Assembly: GCF_018687715.1 (NCBI RefSeq)
Contig: NC_056765.1
Location: 15,868,501-15,932,500 of the forward strand
Direction of reading: 5' to 3'
Source of the DNA: Carya illinoinensis
Lineage: Eukaryota > Streptophyta > Magnoliopsida > Fagales > Juglandaceae
DNA length: 64,000 nucleotides
Below, in pieces: positions 1 through 10,370 of the stretch. The translations under genes and the position numbers were made by a program. The first letter of the stretch is position 1; every line of letters starts with the position of its first letter. The notes beneath the pieces were generated by a model. That model saw nothing but the letters and a program-made list of their open reading frames with translations, searched no databases and was not told where the DNA came from.

Positions 1-203
1 TTGAGTTTACTTTTATAAAATCTTTTTGTGACTGTAACACTTCTCTTTGAGGAAACTAGTGCTTCCTAAACTATATGAAACCAGTAAGCAAACAACAAAT
101 CCATGAGTATTTGAACCAAGTATCTGGGAAAAAATAGAATATTTGACAAAGGAACCAGGGATCCTTTTGACCTATCTTGAAACTAATTCATCAATTTGAT
201 GAT

Positions 204-427
204 TGTTAGTGTATATATTAGTATCTTATAATATCCCTAGAATATTTGATTATTCCTATAATTATGCTGTAATTTCTTGTAATTATGCTAGCTTACAATC
301 TTTCCATATAGTGTATTTCCATATTGACTTTGGCCTTACTCCACTATATATAGGCCTCGTTTCTATAGTTTGAAACACACAAAAATATACAATTAGATGA
401 TTCCTTGGAATTCTCTCTATTCTAACA
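204..427 (+). repeat. Copia-1 5' LTR
   Basis: This starts TGTTAGTG and ends TAACA. It matches 4938-5140 along its whole length except for about 21 extra bases near 266-290, where TAATTATGCT occurs twice; the 3' copy keeps one. Slippage or recombination between the short direct repeats explains the length difference. Scattered substitutions elsewhere indicate an insertion that is not recent. Confidence 0.96.
345..352 (+). promoter_or_regulatory. TATA-like box in Copia-1 5' LTR
   Basis: TATATATA lies about 75 bp before the LTR end, where copia promoters place the U3/R boundary. The 3' LTR has a degraded version (TATGTATA) at the same place. The call rests on motif and position only. Confidence 0.5.
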
Positions 428-441
428 TGGTATCAGAGCCA
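428..441 (+). other. Copia-1 primer-binding site
   Basis: TGGTATCAGAGCCA begins at the first base after the 5' LTR. It is the usual plant copia site, complementary to the initiator methionine tRNA, and primes minus-strand synthesis. It fixes the LTR end and the + orientation. Confidence 0.9.
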
Positions 442-912
442 TTACTTTGATCTTCCTGTCCATGCAAGCCATTTCATTGGTGTTTATTTACACACCAATC
501 TTGGCTTTCCCTACACTGACAATGGGATTTTCGTGGTTTTACGTCTCATTTTTGTTCCCTTTTTTTTTTCATCAAATCTAATCATAGATGGAGTCTTGAG
601 AATTTTATCGATATTTCTGTGTCAAGATTTCACCAATACGCTTCCGCATGTGCTCCCATGCATAGCTAGAATCTTCTACACGTTTGACCATGCTCTTCAC
701 GCACGGCTCCTCTCCATCAGTTGCCTATTATAGCCCACTCAAAGCCCAACTTCAAACCCACCCAAGTAAGCCTTCGAGCCCTTTCTCTGTATTCTATAAC
801 TCGGCCCCCTTGGTTCTAAGTCCAGCCTAGGTCCACCCAAGGCCCATCGACCAGTTGCCTGTTGACCCGTTGACTTATTGACCATTGACTTTGACCCCAT
901 AAAAAACCCATT
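442..912 (+). other. Copia-1 untranslated leader
   Basis: This is non-coding sequence between the primer-binding site and the first gag ATG. Short open frames here have no recognisable family and no coding-like composition. I see no further structure. Confidence 0.6.
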
Positions 913-1919
913 ATGTCTCACTCCTCTCCCAACCTTGATATCATTGTTCTTCCTATTGATAATATTTTAGATGGCTCAAATTATAATATGTAAGCTCAAA
1001 ATATGGAAGAATTTCTTAGAGGATGAAAATTGTGGCGTTATGTTTCTAGTGATATTCTTGTACCCCAACAAAATGATGGTGAGAGTCTTGATGCATTTGC
1101 ATGCCAGCTTGAAGATTGGCATAGTATTCATTATAAAATCTTGTCTTGGTTTATCAATAATTCTGTTCCATCCATCCATAGCCTACTTCCCAAAGCTTGG
1201 TAATGCTAAAGCTGCTTGGGATTTTCTTGCATATACAACTGCCCTCATGATGCTTCATTGCAGTTCCAGTTTGAGACTAAGCTTTATCAGATGATTAAGG
1301 AACCAAGTCAATCCATTGCTGATTTCTATTCTCACATTAATAATATTTGGGAACAATTGTCTGCTGCAAATCCTCACTTTAAGTGTTCTGAAGATATTGA
1401 ATTGTTTGCAAACTTTTATGATTTTTGCAAATTTATGCATTTTAGGATGGCACTTCATGAGGATTTTGAATCCACTCGGGCATCTCTTTTGCATCATACA
1501 TCTCTTCCTTTCTTAAGGTTGTTGTTGCTGAACTTATCTCCACAGAGAATCATCATTCAACTATGAAGATGCAGACTCAAGATTCAGTTGTAGCTGTCAT
1601 CCCTAGGACTACTTTTGGGTCTTCTACAGTCTTAGACCATTCTCCTTCTCAATACTTAAAGATTGTCTTATACAAATACTGCAAACATCTTGGTCACTCT
1701 ATTACTAAATGTCATAAATTGCAGAATAAAAATCAATCTCGAGCCCCCTTGTTTCAAGCTACTATAGTGGCTTCAACTGGTCATTCTGCTCCTGAGTCTG
1801 CTGCTGAGCCTTCCTTAGTGTCCACTACTCTCACTGTTGCTGACATTAAGGCATTAATTCATCAGGTTTTATCCCGGTCTTCTAATGCTTTGTCTGTCAC
1901 CTCAGATACATCTCCTTAG
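913..1919 (+). pseudogene. Copia-1 gag pseudogene
   Basis: The ATG at 913 opens a typical copia gag (UBN2-type) N-terminus containing LDGSNY, but a stop follows within about 26 codons where the family has Asn-Met-Trp. The gag core is recognisable through 1000-1560 in shifting frames. A CCHC zinc knuckle (YCKHLGHSITKC) lies near 1675-1712. Gag would package the element RNA into particles. The frame closes with TAG at 1917-1919 but coding resemblance continues in the same frame into protease, so gag and pol were probably one polyprotein. Several nonsense and frameshift changes make it non-functional. Confidence 0.88.
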
Positions 1920-4900
1920 TTCTTTGATTTTGCATGTCGTAATTACATGACCTTTGATTCTACTATTTTTTCTCAAAAATCTGCTTTGTCACCCACTCCT
2001 ATCATATATACTACTGATGGTTCTCATTTATCTTTCAGTCATATTGGGTTTATTTCGTCCCCGACCTTATCTATTGACAACACATATCTTGTTCCCAAAT
2101 TGTCCTTAAATCTTCTTTCAGCTAGTCAACTTTTGGAGTTAGGTCTTAAACTTACCTTTTCGAATCCCAGTGTTGATGTGCAGGATCCATAGACGAGGTC
2201 AACTCATTGGGACATGCAGTAAGATTGGATGTTTGTTCAAGCTCACTTCTTTGCAGCTTCCATCACATTTGTCTTGCTTCTTTGATGCTCCTACTATATC
2301 TTCCCAGTTATGGCATTCTCGGTTAGGTCACACTTCTCTTCTTTGTGTTCATCTTTTGGCCTCTCAAGGTCACCTAGGTTCTATAGGGTTTGAATATTTT
2401 GATTGTGTCTCTTGTCAACTTGGAAAACAAACTCATTTACCATTTAATATAAAAGAATCTTTTTCGACTACACCTTTTGATTTGATTCACTCTAATTTGG
2501 GGTTTTGCACCCATTCCTACTGATGAGGGATCTCGTTATTTTGTTATCTTTGTTGATGATTATTCTCATTATACATGGTTATATTTGTTACAACATCGAT
2601 TTGAGCTTGTCAATGTTTACCAAACTTTTCACAAAATGGCCCAAACTCAATTTTCTTGTACCTTTAAAGTTTTTCATTTAGATAATGCCATGGAATACAA
2701 TGACAAAATTCTCCTTGAGTTCCTTAATCAACAAGGCACACTGTCACATCGTTCTTATCCCTATACCTCTCAACAAAGTGGTCATGCAAAATGAAAACAT
2801 CGTCATATTCTGGATACTGTAAGAGCTCTTTTACTATCTACTTCGTTACTTGAAAAGTTTTGGGGTGAAGCTATTCTTACCGCTCTGTACACTATCAATC
2901 AGCTCCCTACACTTGTACTTCACAACAAATTCCTTATGAGCTTCTTTGTTGTATGATTCCTAACTATTCCCTACTTCGAGTTTTTGGTTGTGCCTATTTT
3001 GTTACTCTTCCACCTCATGAACGAACTAAACTTGAACCCCTTTCTCGGTTATGCTATTTTCTTGGTTATGACTTCACTCAAAAAGGTTATTGTTGTTATG
3101 ACCGTATCTCCAAACATCTTTGAGTCTCTAGTCATGTGGAGTTTTAGGAACACAAACCTTTTACTAGTATCTCCACATCCTTCCTTTCCTCCTCTAACCA
3201 CTCACTAATATTCACTGATCCCTCTATTGCTCTATTTCCTGACTATTCTGCAGAGATTCCAAACTCTTCAGAAAGTTCTTCCATTGCTACACCCAATCTA
3301 GTTGACGCATTTGATGGACCACCTGCAAAACCACCCATTTCTCAGTCTTCTCAACTCCTTGAACCTTGATGTTCCAGTCGAGTAAGTGTTCCTCCTACTC
3401 ATCTTCGTGATTACCATTGTTTCTCTATCTTGGCCACCCTCCATGAACCTCACAATTATTGCGAGGCTCGTACTAACCCTCTTTGGCAACAAACTATGTC
3501 TGATTAGTTGAATGCTCTTATCAAAACACATACTTGGGATTTGGTGGACTTGCCTCTTGGGAAAGCTGCACTGGGATGCAAGTGGATTTATAAAATAAAG
3601 ACTTGGAAAGATGGATCAATTGAATGCTGCAAGGCTCGACTTGTTGCAAGGGGATTCACCTAGGAGTATGAGGAGAATTTTGCTCCTATTGCTTGACTTA
3701 CCTTTGTTAGATCTTTACTTATAGTAACTGCTATATGACATTGGAAACTTTTTCAAATGGTTGTTAAAAACACCTTCCTTAGTGGTGATCTTATTGAAGA
3801 AGTTTACATGCAACCTCCACCTAGCTATGAGCATTCTCCACATGAAGTTTATCGTCTTTGTTGTGCACTTTATGGCCTCAAATAGGCTCTTCGAGCTTGG
3901 TTTGAAAAATTTCAGTCAGTGGTTTCTCAACAAGGTTTTCTTTCTAGCCCATATGATTCTGCACTCTTTCTTCGCATTACTAGGGTAGGTACCATCCTTC
4001 TTCTTTATGTAGACGATATGCTTATTATTGGTGATGATATTACTGGTATTCAAGATCTTCAAGCTTTTCTTAATCAAAATTTTGAGATGAAAGATTTGAG
4101 ACATCTTAACTACTTTCTTTGCCTTGAAGTTGCTTCAAGTCAAGATGGTTATTATCTCACTCAAGCCAAATATGCTTCTGATTTACTTTCCAAAGCTGGG
4201 TTGACAGATAGCAAGGTAGCTAGTAGTCCACTTGAGTATAATACTAAGCTTGTTGTCACTGATGGTTTCCCACTTGCAGATGCAACACTTTATCAACAAT
4301 TAGTTGGCAGTCTCATTTATCTTGCTGCCACCACGCCTGACATTTCATATTCTATTCATCTGGTCAGTCAGTTTATGAGTGCACCTCAATCTACCCATTT
4401 TGTTGCAGTTCTTTGAATTCTACTCTACATCAAGGGTACTTTATTTCATGGTATGCACTTTTCATCCCACTCCTCTCTAGAGAGCTACAAGCCTATTCTG
4501 ATGTAGATTGGGTAGGTGATTCTACTAATCGTCACTCTGCCACTGATTATTGTTTCTTACTCAGTACTTCTTTGATTTCATGGCAAAGCAAGAAACCATC
4601 TGTTATTGCTCATTCTAGCACTGAGGCTGAGTATCGTGCCCTTGTTGATACAACATCTGAAATTTTATGGTTGCTTTTGCTTCTGAAAGATATGGGTGTT
4701 CCTTAACCAATAAGTTATCCTCTTCACTGTGATAATCATAGTGCCGTCCAGATTGCACATATTGAGATTGATTGTCACTTCATCCACATCATCTTTAACA
4801 TGGTGTCCTCCAGTTACACTCAGTTTCTTTTGAAGATAATCTTGCTAATATTTTTACGAAATCCCATCCACCTGGACGGCTTGGTGATCTTGTTTCCAAA

Positions 4901-4930
4901 CTCCAGTTGACTTCGCCACCAAGAGTTTAA
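1920..4930 (+). pseudogene. Copia-1 pol pseudogene (PR-INT-RT-RNaseH)
   Basis: Protease comes first; its usual Asp-Ser motif is degraded to FFDFACRNYMT near 1922. The integrase zinc domain starts at 2310 with WHSRLGH and has CVSC about 2407-2418. In the integrase core the first catalytic Asp appears changed (LIHSNL), the second is kept (HLDNA) and the region of the catalytic Glu reads HAK-stop. Reverse transcriptase runs from about 3531 with YVDD intact at 4006-4017 but stops elsewhere. RNase H follows at about 4480-4750 (AYSDVDW, SSTEAEYRAL). The last codon, TAA at 4928-4930, lies inside the polypurine tract. The domain order is diagnostic of Ty1/copia. Confidence 0.92.
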
Positions 4931-4937
4931 GGGGGGA
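4921..4937 (+). other. Copia-1 polypurine tract
   Basis: A purine-rich run ending in six G and one A directly precedes the 3' LTR. It would prime plus-strand synthesis. It overlaps the pol stop codon. Confidence 0.85.
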
Positions 4938-5140
4938 TGTTAGTGTATACATTAGTATCTTATAATATCCCTAGAATATTTTATTATTCCTGTAATTATG
5001 CTAGGTTAGAATCTTTCCATATAGTGTATTTCCTTATTGACTTTAACCTTACTCCACTATGTATAAGCCTCCTTTGTATAGTTTGATACACACAGAAATA
5101 TACAATTAGATGATTCCTCATAATTCTCTCTATTTTAACA
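4938..5140 (+). repeat. Copia-1 3' LTR
   Basis: Starts TGTTAGTG and ends TTAACA, followed at once by the ATGAT duplication. It is shorter than the 5' LTR by one internal deletion of about 21 bp. Confidence 0.96.
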
Positions 5141-5352
5141 ATGATAAAATGCATAATGGACATTCCCCCTAAAGCGGAACGCTTATTTATCAATGCCTTT
5201 TTACATCCCACAACTTATGTAGATCACTAAGGCCCATTCAGCTTTCGTGCAAGAGCACTTGATTGAAGGTGGCTAAGATTGGGCGACTCCTTTGGTGGTT
5301 GAGATCAGGCAACCGGGCAATCACAGATCCAAGAAACCTGATTTGACCATCA

Positions 5353-7415
5353 TGTGATATCCCCTTTTTAAGTGTATTTTCACTGAAGGAGTATTTTAAT
5401 TTAATTAAAATATTAGTTCTTTTATTTTAATTTATTTTATTTTAATTGGATTTATTTATTATATTTTAGCTTGATGTGATGTTTAAATTATTTTAGTCGT
5501 TTTATAATTTTTAAAATTGTTTTCGTCGGATCAGTTTCTAGACTCCATAAGTGAGGATTGGACCTCATTTCTTTTCCACATCTTTTCTTTTTCTCTTTTC
5601 CTTTTCCTTTTCTTTTCCTTCTTTTCCTTTTTCTTCTTCTTGCTTTCTTCCTTCCGGTTCCCTCCCGTGCGCTACGCTCTCTCTCTCTCCTCACTATCGT
5701 CATTCAACTTCTGCCGCCCAGCACCCCCGTTCGCCGGTGACATGGTCGACACCACCCACCCAGTTCTCTTCCTCTCTGGCCAGCACACCTCCTCACCAAA
5801 TTTCACCTCCATCCGAGCTGCCGTTTGTCTCCGAGAGCCCCTTGAAGCCGCACGATTTTTGTGCATTTTAGCCACCGTCGTTCTGCCTCCGGCCACCATC
5901 TCTTCACCACTTCATCACCTACCTCTTGTCATCCTAAACCACCCATTTTCAGCCCTGATTCGTTGCCAGAGCAGCTCCCATGAGCTCAACTTCGTTTTTC
6001 CATTTTTTCACTTCCACCGCCATTTCCACCACCACTCACAGCCAAATCTCACTTCCATTAGCTTCATAAACATCTCTAGGCCATTCCCTATCAATCCCAA
6101 GTCTTGGTTTGTCCCCATTTCAAAGTGGGTATTTTACAACCCACTGGCACAGTGTATTTTATACTGTTACGTTGTTTTTTCTCCGTCGTTTGCAGCTCCT
6201 TGATCCTTCAAAAATTATCATATAGCGCTGTAAGTATTTTTCAAACTCTATTTTAGATTTAAATATATTATTACTTTTATAATAAATTCATTGACTGGTT
6301 GGTTAATTTTGAACTAAGTCCGAGGAGTCGGGGGTCGGATGGATTGAGGACAGAATTGTTTGTTATCGTTGATTTTATTATTTATTGGATGGATTGTGTA
6401 TTGAGGTGTGCATTGCATGGTGCATTCATGTGCATTTATTAAATTGAGAAAAACTGATTTTATTTTTATAAATGGGTTTTCGGGTGCGTGAGTATCATGG
6501 ACCCAAGCTGGGATGGGGTATTATCTCAGTGGAGCTCCTTTGGTCATTCGGGAGTGGATAATACTGAGTGACATCCCCTGGATTGTCGCTGGGCGACGAC
6601 CGGATCGCATGATATGGTAACACTGTCGTGTTGACTCAGTGGTTCCTAGGCTGGCCAGGACTAGAGGATGGCCTGGTCCAGGTACGCGCTGGGCGCGAGA
6701 CTCGGCATCGCTCGTTTAGGTATTACATGCGTAGTCGTTACCTGCGGTGTGGCACAGGAGGTAGAGTGTGCGGATGATCCCTAAGGGAGATTATGGTGCA
6801 TGTGATAATTGGAACGGGTTTTGGATTTTGGATACGGGCCATTTTCTGAGAAAATGACGAGGTTTTGCTCGAGGTTGTTGTGATCCATTTTTTGGGAAAA
6901 TGATGGTTTCTTGATTTGGGCCATTATCTAGGATAATAACAAGGACTGGTTTTAAAGGTATGTTTTCGGGCCAAAATGGGATTTTTGGCGTGTGTGGAAA
7001 AATGTGAATTTATGAGATATATGCATTTAGCATTCTTTCATGCATATTGTTGAGTTTAATATGTTTTTATCTTATGGCGTTTGGATCTTTACTTACCTGC
7101 GGCACCATTTTGGTACCGTAGATTTTGATGCAGATGTCGAGGAGGAGGCTCCGCCAAAGTTTTGATTTGGAGTTTTATGCCTTGTAGTTTGGTTTTGAAA
7201 TGATATTTGAGACTTGTAATATTTTAAACTGGTTTATATTAAACAAAAAATTATGGTACTTAGTTATAAGACTCTTTTATCCGCTGCGTGTTTTTATTGC
7301 ACCCTTGTTGTATGTACACACCCTTGGCACTTGGCGATAGGATGGTGACCCGTGTTGTCATCATCCCGACGCCTCGATCTCCACGTGTCCGTACATGAGA
7401 ATTGAGGGCGTCACA
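5353..7415 (+). mobile_element. LTR-A: solo LTR of a Ty3/gypsy-like family
   Basis: The sequence starts TGTGATATCCCC and ends GGGCGTCACA with matching terminal TGTGA/TCACA. It is flanked by the perfect duplication CATCA (5348-5352 and 7416-7420). It shares long stretches in the same order with 34584-36849 and more weakly with 24737-27424. There is no PBS, PPT or pol gene, so unequal recombination between two LTRs probably removed the interior. The pyrimidine-rich stretch at 5570-5650 creates long low-complexity open frames that are not genes. A hairpin (7100-7118) and a short acidic frame (7121-7165) near the 3' end recur in the sister LTRs. The lineage is inferred from LTR size and ends. Confidence 0.9.
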
Positions 7416-7420
7416 CATCA

Positions 7421-7984
7421 CATGTTGGCCATATATTGGCCACCGTAGGGTGCTCGTTTTGGCCACTCTGTGGTGGGTGCTATTCCATTTTCATTTCTTC
7501 TTATATAAAATCAGCTTTTAATTATAATAAAAATATATTTTTATTTTTTTGAAAAATAGCCAGAGGTGTGGTACATTGGAGTTGGTCCATGCGGTTCCTA
7601 TTAATGATGTTGGATGGAAAATGAACAAAGGGTCCTAGACTACTAATTATTAACGCATACCACAGGTCGTTTATCTATCACTTAAAAAAAATGCATAGGA
7701 TGCTAGATATATAAAAAGAGGCCTAGGCACAAGGGGTGTTCTATCAAGTTTCTTATTAAATATTGTAGTTTTATTTCTCCAAATTGAACTATCAATTTAG
7801 ATAGAGAATTAGAACATTAGAAGATCTCATTCGGTATATATGTTTAAATCTATATAGGTTCTTCTTGAATAGAAAAGGGGATGTCATCTGCATTAGGTTT
7901 AAAGAGGGTACTTCTTGTTTTGAGGAGTTGTGTAACTCATCCTCTATATATTAAAAAAAAAAAAACGTTAATTACCAAAAAAAT
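7421..7984. other. Non-coding spacer, nothing recognised
   Basis: This is AT-rich sequence with a short A run near 7950. I find no coding frame, LTR ends or RNA gene. It lies just downstream (minus-strand sense) of the ankyrin fragment and could include its intron or 3' flank. Confidence 0.4.
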
Positions 7985-8465
7985 AAAAAAGGAAATATGA
8001 GAGAGAGATGACCTCAAACCATTGTAGCTCTCTTTGCATTTGTAAAGTTGCCCCTAGGAGTTGATTAAGCATTGAGGAATTCTCTACCATCCCTGCCAGA
8101 TGTAGTATGTTATTATCATCTTTGTCTGTTAAACCTATCAAGTAGTTCCTCATCCCCACTTGCTTCAGCTTGTATAGAATGTTAAAGATATTTTCTTGAA
8201 TCATAAATATGTTTCTTCCATACTCCGGATCAGAATAACAGGTCCATTGGAAACTTCTATCCACCTTAATCATCTCCCGAACAAACTTGAGATTTCCATT
8301 CTTGGCAGCACAGCCGATGGCATGAGTATAAACTAGACCATCGATCCTTATGTTGTTGAGTATTTGAGTTTGATATCACTTCACTCATTCGAGAAAGAAG
8401 TTTATCGTATTGTTCATCAATTTCCATTCCTTGCCACTGCATTAATAGTCCTTCATAATTATCGA
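7985..8465 (-). pseudogene. Fragment of ankyrin-repeat/PGG-type plant gene
   Basis: On the minus strand the frame contains DKDDNNILHLAGMV and QMQRELQWFE. These are hallmark segments of the region between the ankyrin repeats and the PGG membrane domain in plant ACD6/ITN1-like proteins. Coding resemblance extends upstream of the Met at 8273 through AIGCAAKNGNLKFVRE to about 8345. A second piece (MQWQGMEIDEQYDKLLSRM) follows at about 8395-8445 in another frame, implying a frameshift or exon junction near 8350. No ankyrin repeats upstream and no PGG helices downstream are seen here. This is the only clear host-gene sequence in the window, and Copia-2 starts about 170 bp away. Whether it is a pseudogene or stranded exons of a split gene cannot be decided from this window. 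Confidence 0.75.
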
Positions 8466-8632
8466 GACATTGTCAATTAGTTTAACTAAACAAAATTATA
8501 AATATTAATTAATAATAAAATTTGTTTACTTATAATAGATATTAGAAAACTTTTACTCGAATCAAAGCTGGCAGAATATTTCTTTTTCTACATACTAGAG
8601 AATAGAATTTTTCATATATATATAATATATAA

Positions 8633-8810
8633 TGAGTTAAATGTTAAAGTAATTTTCTAGAATCTACATTTATTTTCCTTTTAGAAATGTAGTGAGGTAT
8701 TTTTGTAATTTTGAGTGTTGGAAACGCCTGCACATGTACAAAGACACATGTCATTCTTTACTTCCTAGCCTTTGCATCTCACAATTTCCTATGTTGACCA
8801 CATACACTTC
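8633..8810 (+). repeat. Copia-2 5' LTR, first piece
   Basis: The piece matches 31705-31882 closely, ending at the shared CATACACTTC/CATATACACTTC. LINE-1 begins immediately after. The start TGAGTTAAATG differs by a 2-bp indel from the 3' LTR start TGCTAAATG. Confidence 0.88.
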
Positions 8811-8900
8811 CTAGATAACGAGTGTGACTGTTTTACCTTTTTCTCTCTACGGAATAGGGTTTCTGGTTTCAGCCGTGTCTTGGGCTTTACGTGAGGCTGC

Positions 8901-10370
8901 ATGGCAGCCATTGAGGGTGGCACCAGTCGGCCCTCTTTTGCCAATTTGGAGGCTGCCGTCCCGCAACCCATCCCTGAGATGGTTCTTGCTCCTAGAATTC
9001 CTAAGATAGTTGATGGTGAGGTGTTCTTTCAATTCACCAAAGAAGAAATCGCAAGATTAGCGGAGCCTTTCCGCTTCTCGATAGTTCTGAAGTTTCTGAA
9101 ACAAAGACCTTCGTTGGATGCCTTCCGATCATTCATTCATAGCCGATGGGGACTCTCTTCCACTCCGGTTGTATCTTCCATGCAGCGTCCTCGGAATGTT
9201 TTTGTTCGTATGATGTCTGAAGCCGATTTCACAAAAGCACTCTCACGGGAGGTGTGTGAAATTAACGAAAGTTTTTACCGTTCGTTTTGGTGGTCTCCAG
9301 ATTTTGATGAAGATGCAGAACCTTCAAGAGTGCCAGTCTGGGTTTACCTTCCAAGTCTTCCTCCAAACTTCTATCAAGAATCTTTCTTGAATATCCTCAT
9401 GATGCCGATAGGAAGTTTTATCCGGCGTGACAACCCAACCAGGTGTGCTACACATACGGATGGAGCACGTTTATGTGTAGAAGTTGATGCTGCAAAACCT
9501 CCTCTTTCTTATTTCTGGATTGGGGCTCCAGGGTTACTATCTAGTCGCAAGCAAGAGGTGATTTATGAGACTCTCCCGGCATATTGCAATTCGTGTAAAA
9601 TGCAGGGACATAATACTCGGACATGCAAAGGAAAATCTGGGCAACACAGGAATGGACGTAAAGGGACGAAGGATAAGCAGGAGAAAGGGCAACCGGTTGC
9701 TGTTAATGGAGAGGGAATGAAAGAAAAAGAAACGGAAATGAATAGGCCTGTTGTTAGTGTGGAAAATATGCAGAGTAGCGGCAAGGAGTAAACGGGTCCA
9801 GAGTCTACTACGGTGGATTTACGTCTGCTGTTTGCATCTATGGGGTGATTCTGATATGTGAGGAACCTGTGGGGATGGTGGAAACTCAAAATAAAAATGT
9901 GTTGGTGATTAACCATGTTGAAAATGGAGTGGAAGTTGTAGAATCGAAGGCTGTACAGGATCTGCTATGTGTGGAAACTGCTAATGAAGAAAATAGAGGT
10001 AGTGTGAGGAGGACAAAAAATGTGGATTATGCTACGTGTGGTGATCACGGGGAACTGAATATGATAAACACAGATCAGAATGTGCCTCTCCTAGAGGTGC
10101 AATTTGACGGGACAGGTCTGATTGAAGTGCAACCGGAGAGGGTGGGTGAAGAGGAAACCGAGAATCCAAGAGTTGAGGAATCGGTTGAGATTGATAATGC
10201 AGTTTCAGAACCAGAGCCAGAGATTCAAGCAGAAGTTTTCAATCAAGAGAAAGACTATCTTACGGAGTCGGAGGCAAATGAAGGTAAAAAAAAAATATAA
10301 GAAGAAGATGTTTGTTAAAATGCGTAGTTCTTCACAGGCTCATGCCCAAGTTTCTAAACTTAACCTATGA
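8901..10370 (+). pseudogene. LINE-1 ORF1 (DUF4283/zinc knuckle), frameshifted
   Basis: The ATG at 8901 opens a 296-residue frame with a DUF4283-like N-terminal half and a CCHC knuckle CNSCKMQGHNTRTC (residues about 229-242). TAA closes it at 9791. Coding resemblance resumes in another frame at 9845-10290 as an acidic, low-complexity tail. It returns to the original frame after an A-rich run at about 10285-10295 and ends with TGA at 10368-10370. That stop overlaps the ORF2 ATG (ATGA). Two compensating indels therefore explain the breaks. The protein would bind LINE RNA. Confidence 0.8.

Larger units (their letters stand above)
204..5140 (+). mobile_element. Copia-1: complete but decayed Ty1/copia LTR retrotransposon
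   Basis: The element has LTRs of 224 bp (204-427) and 203 bp (4938-5140), both starting TGTTAG and ending TAACA. It is flanked by the 5-bp duplication ATGAT (199-203 and 5141-5145). A tRNA-type primer-binding site follows the 5' LTR and a G-rich polypurine tract precedes the 3' LTR. The internal order is gag, protease, integrase, reverse transcriptase, RNase H, which defines Ty1/copia. All coding domains carry stops or frameshifts, so it cannot supply its own proteins. The perfect target duplication shows the boundaries are original. Confidence 0.97.

Noticed and set aside
1255..1497. Minus-strand open frames overlapping Copia-1 gag
   Set aside because: Shadows of the gag reading frame on the other strand, with no family resemblance.
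5517..6203. 228-residue open frame on +
   Set aside because: It lies wholly inside solo LTR-A and is dominated by Phe/Leu/Ser from a pyrimidine-rich tract. LTR-B does not keep the frame.
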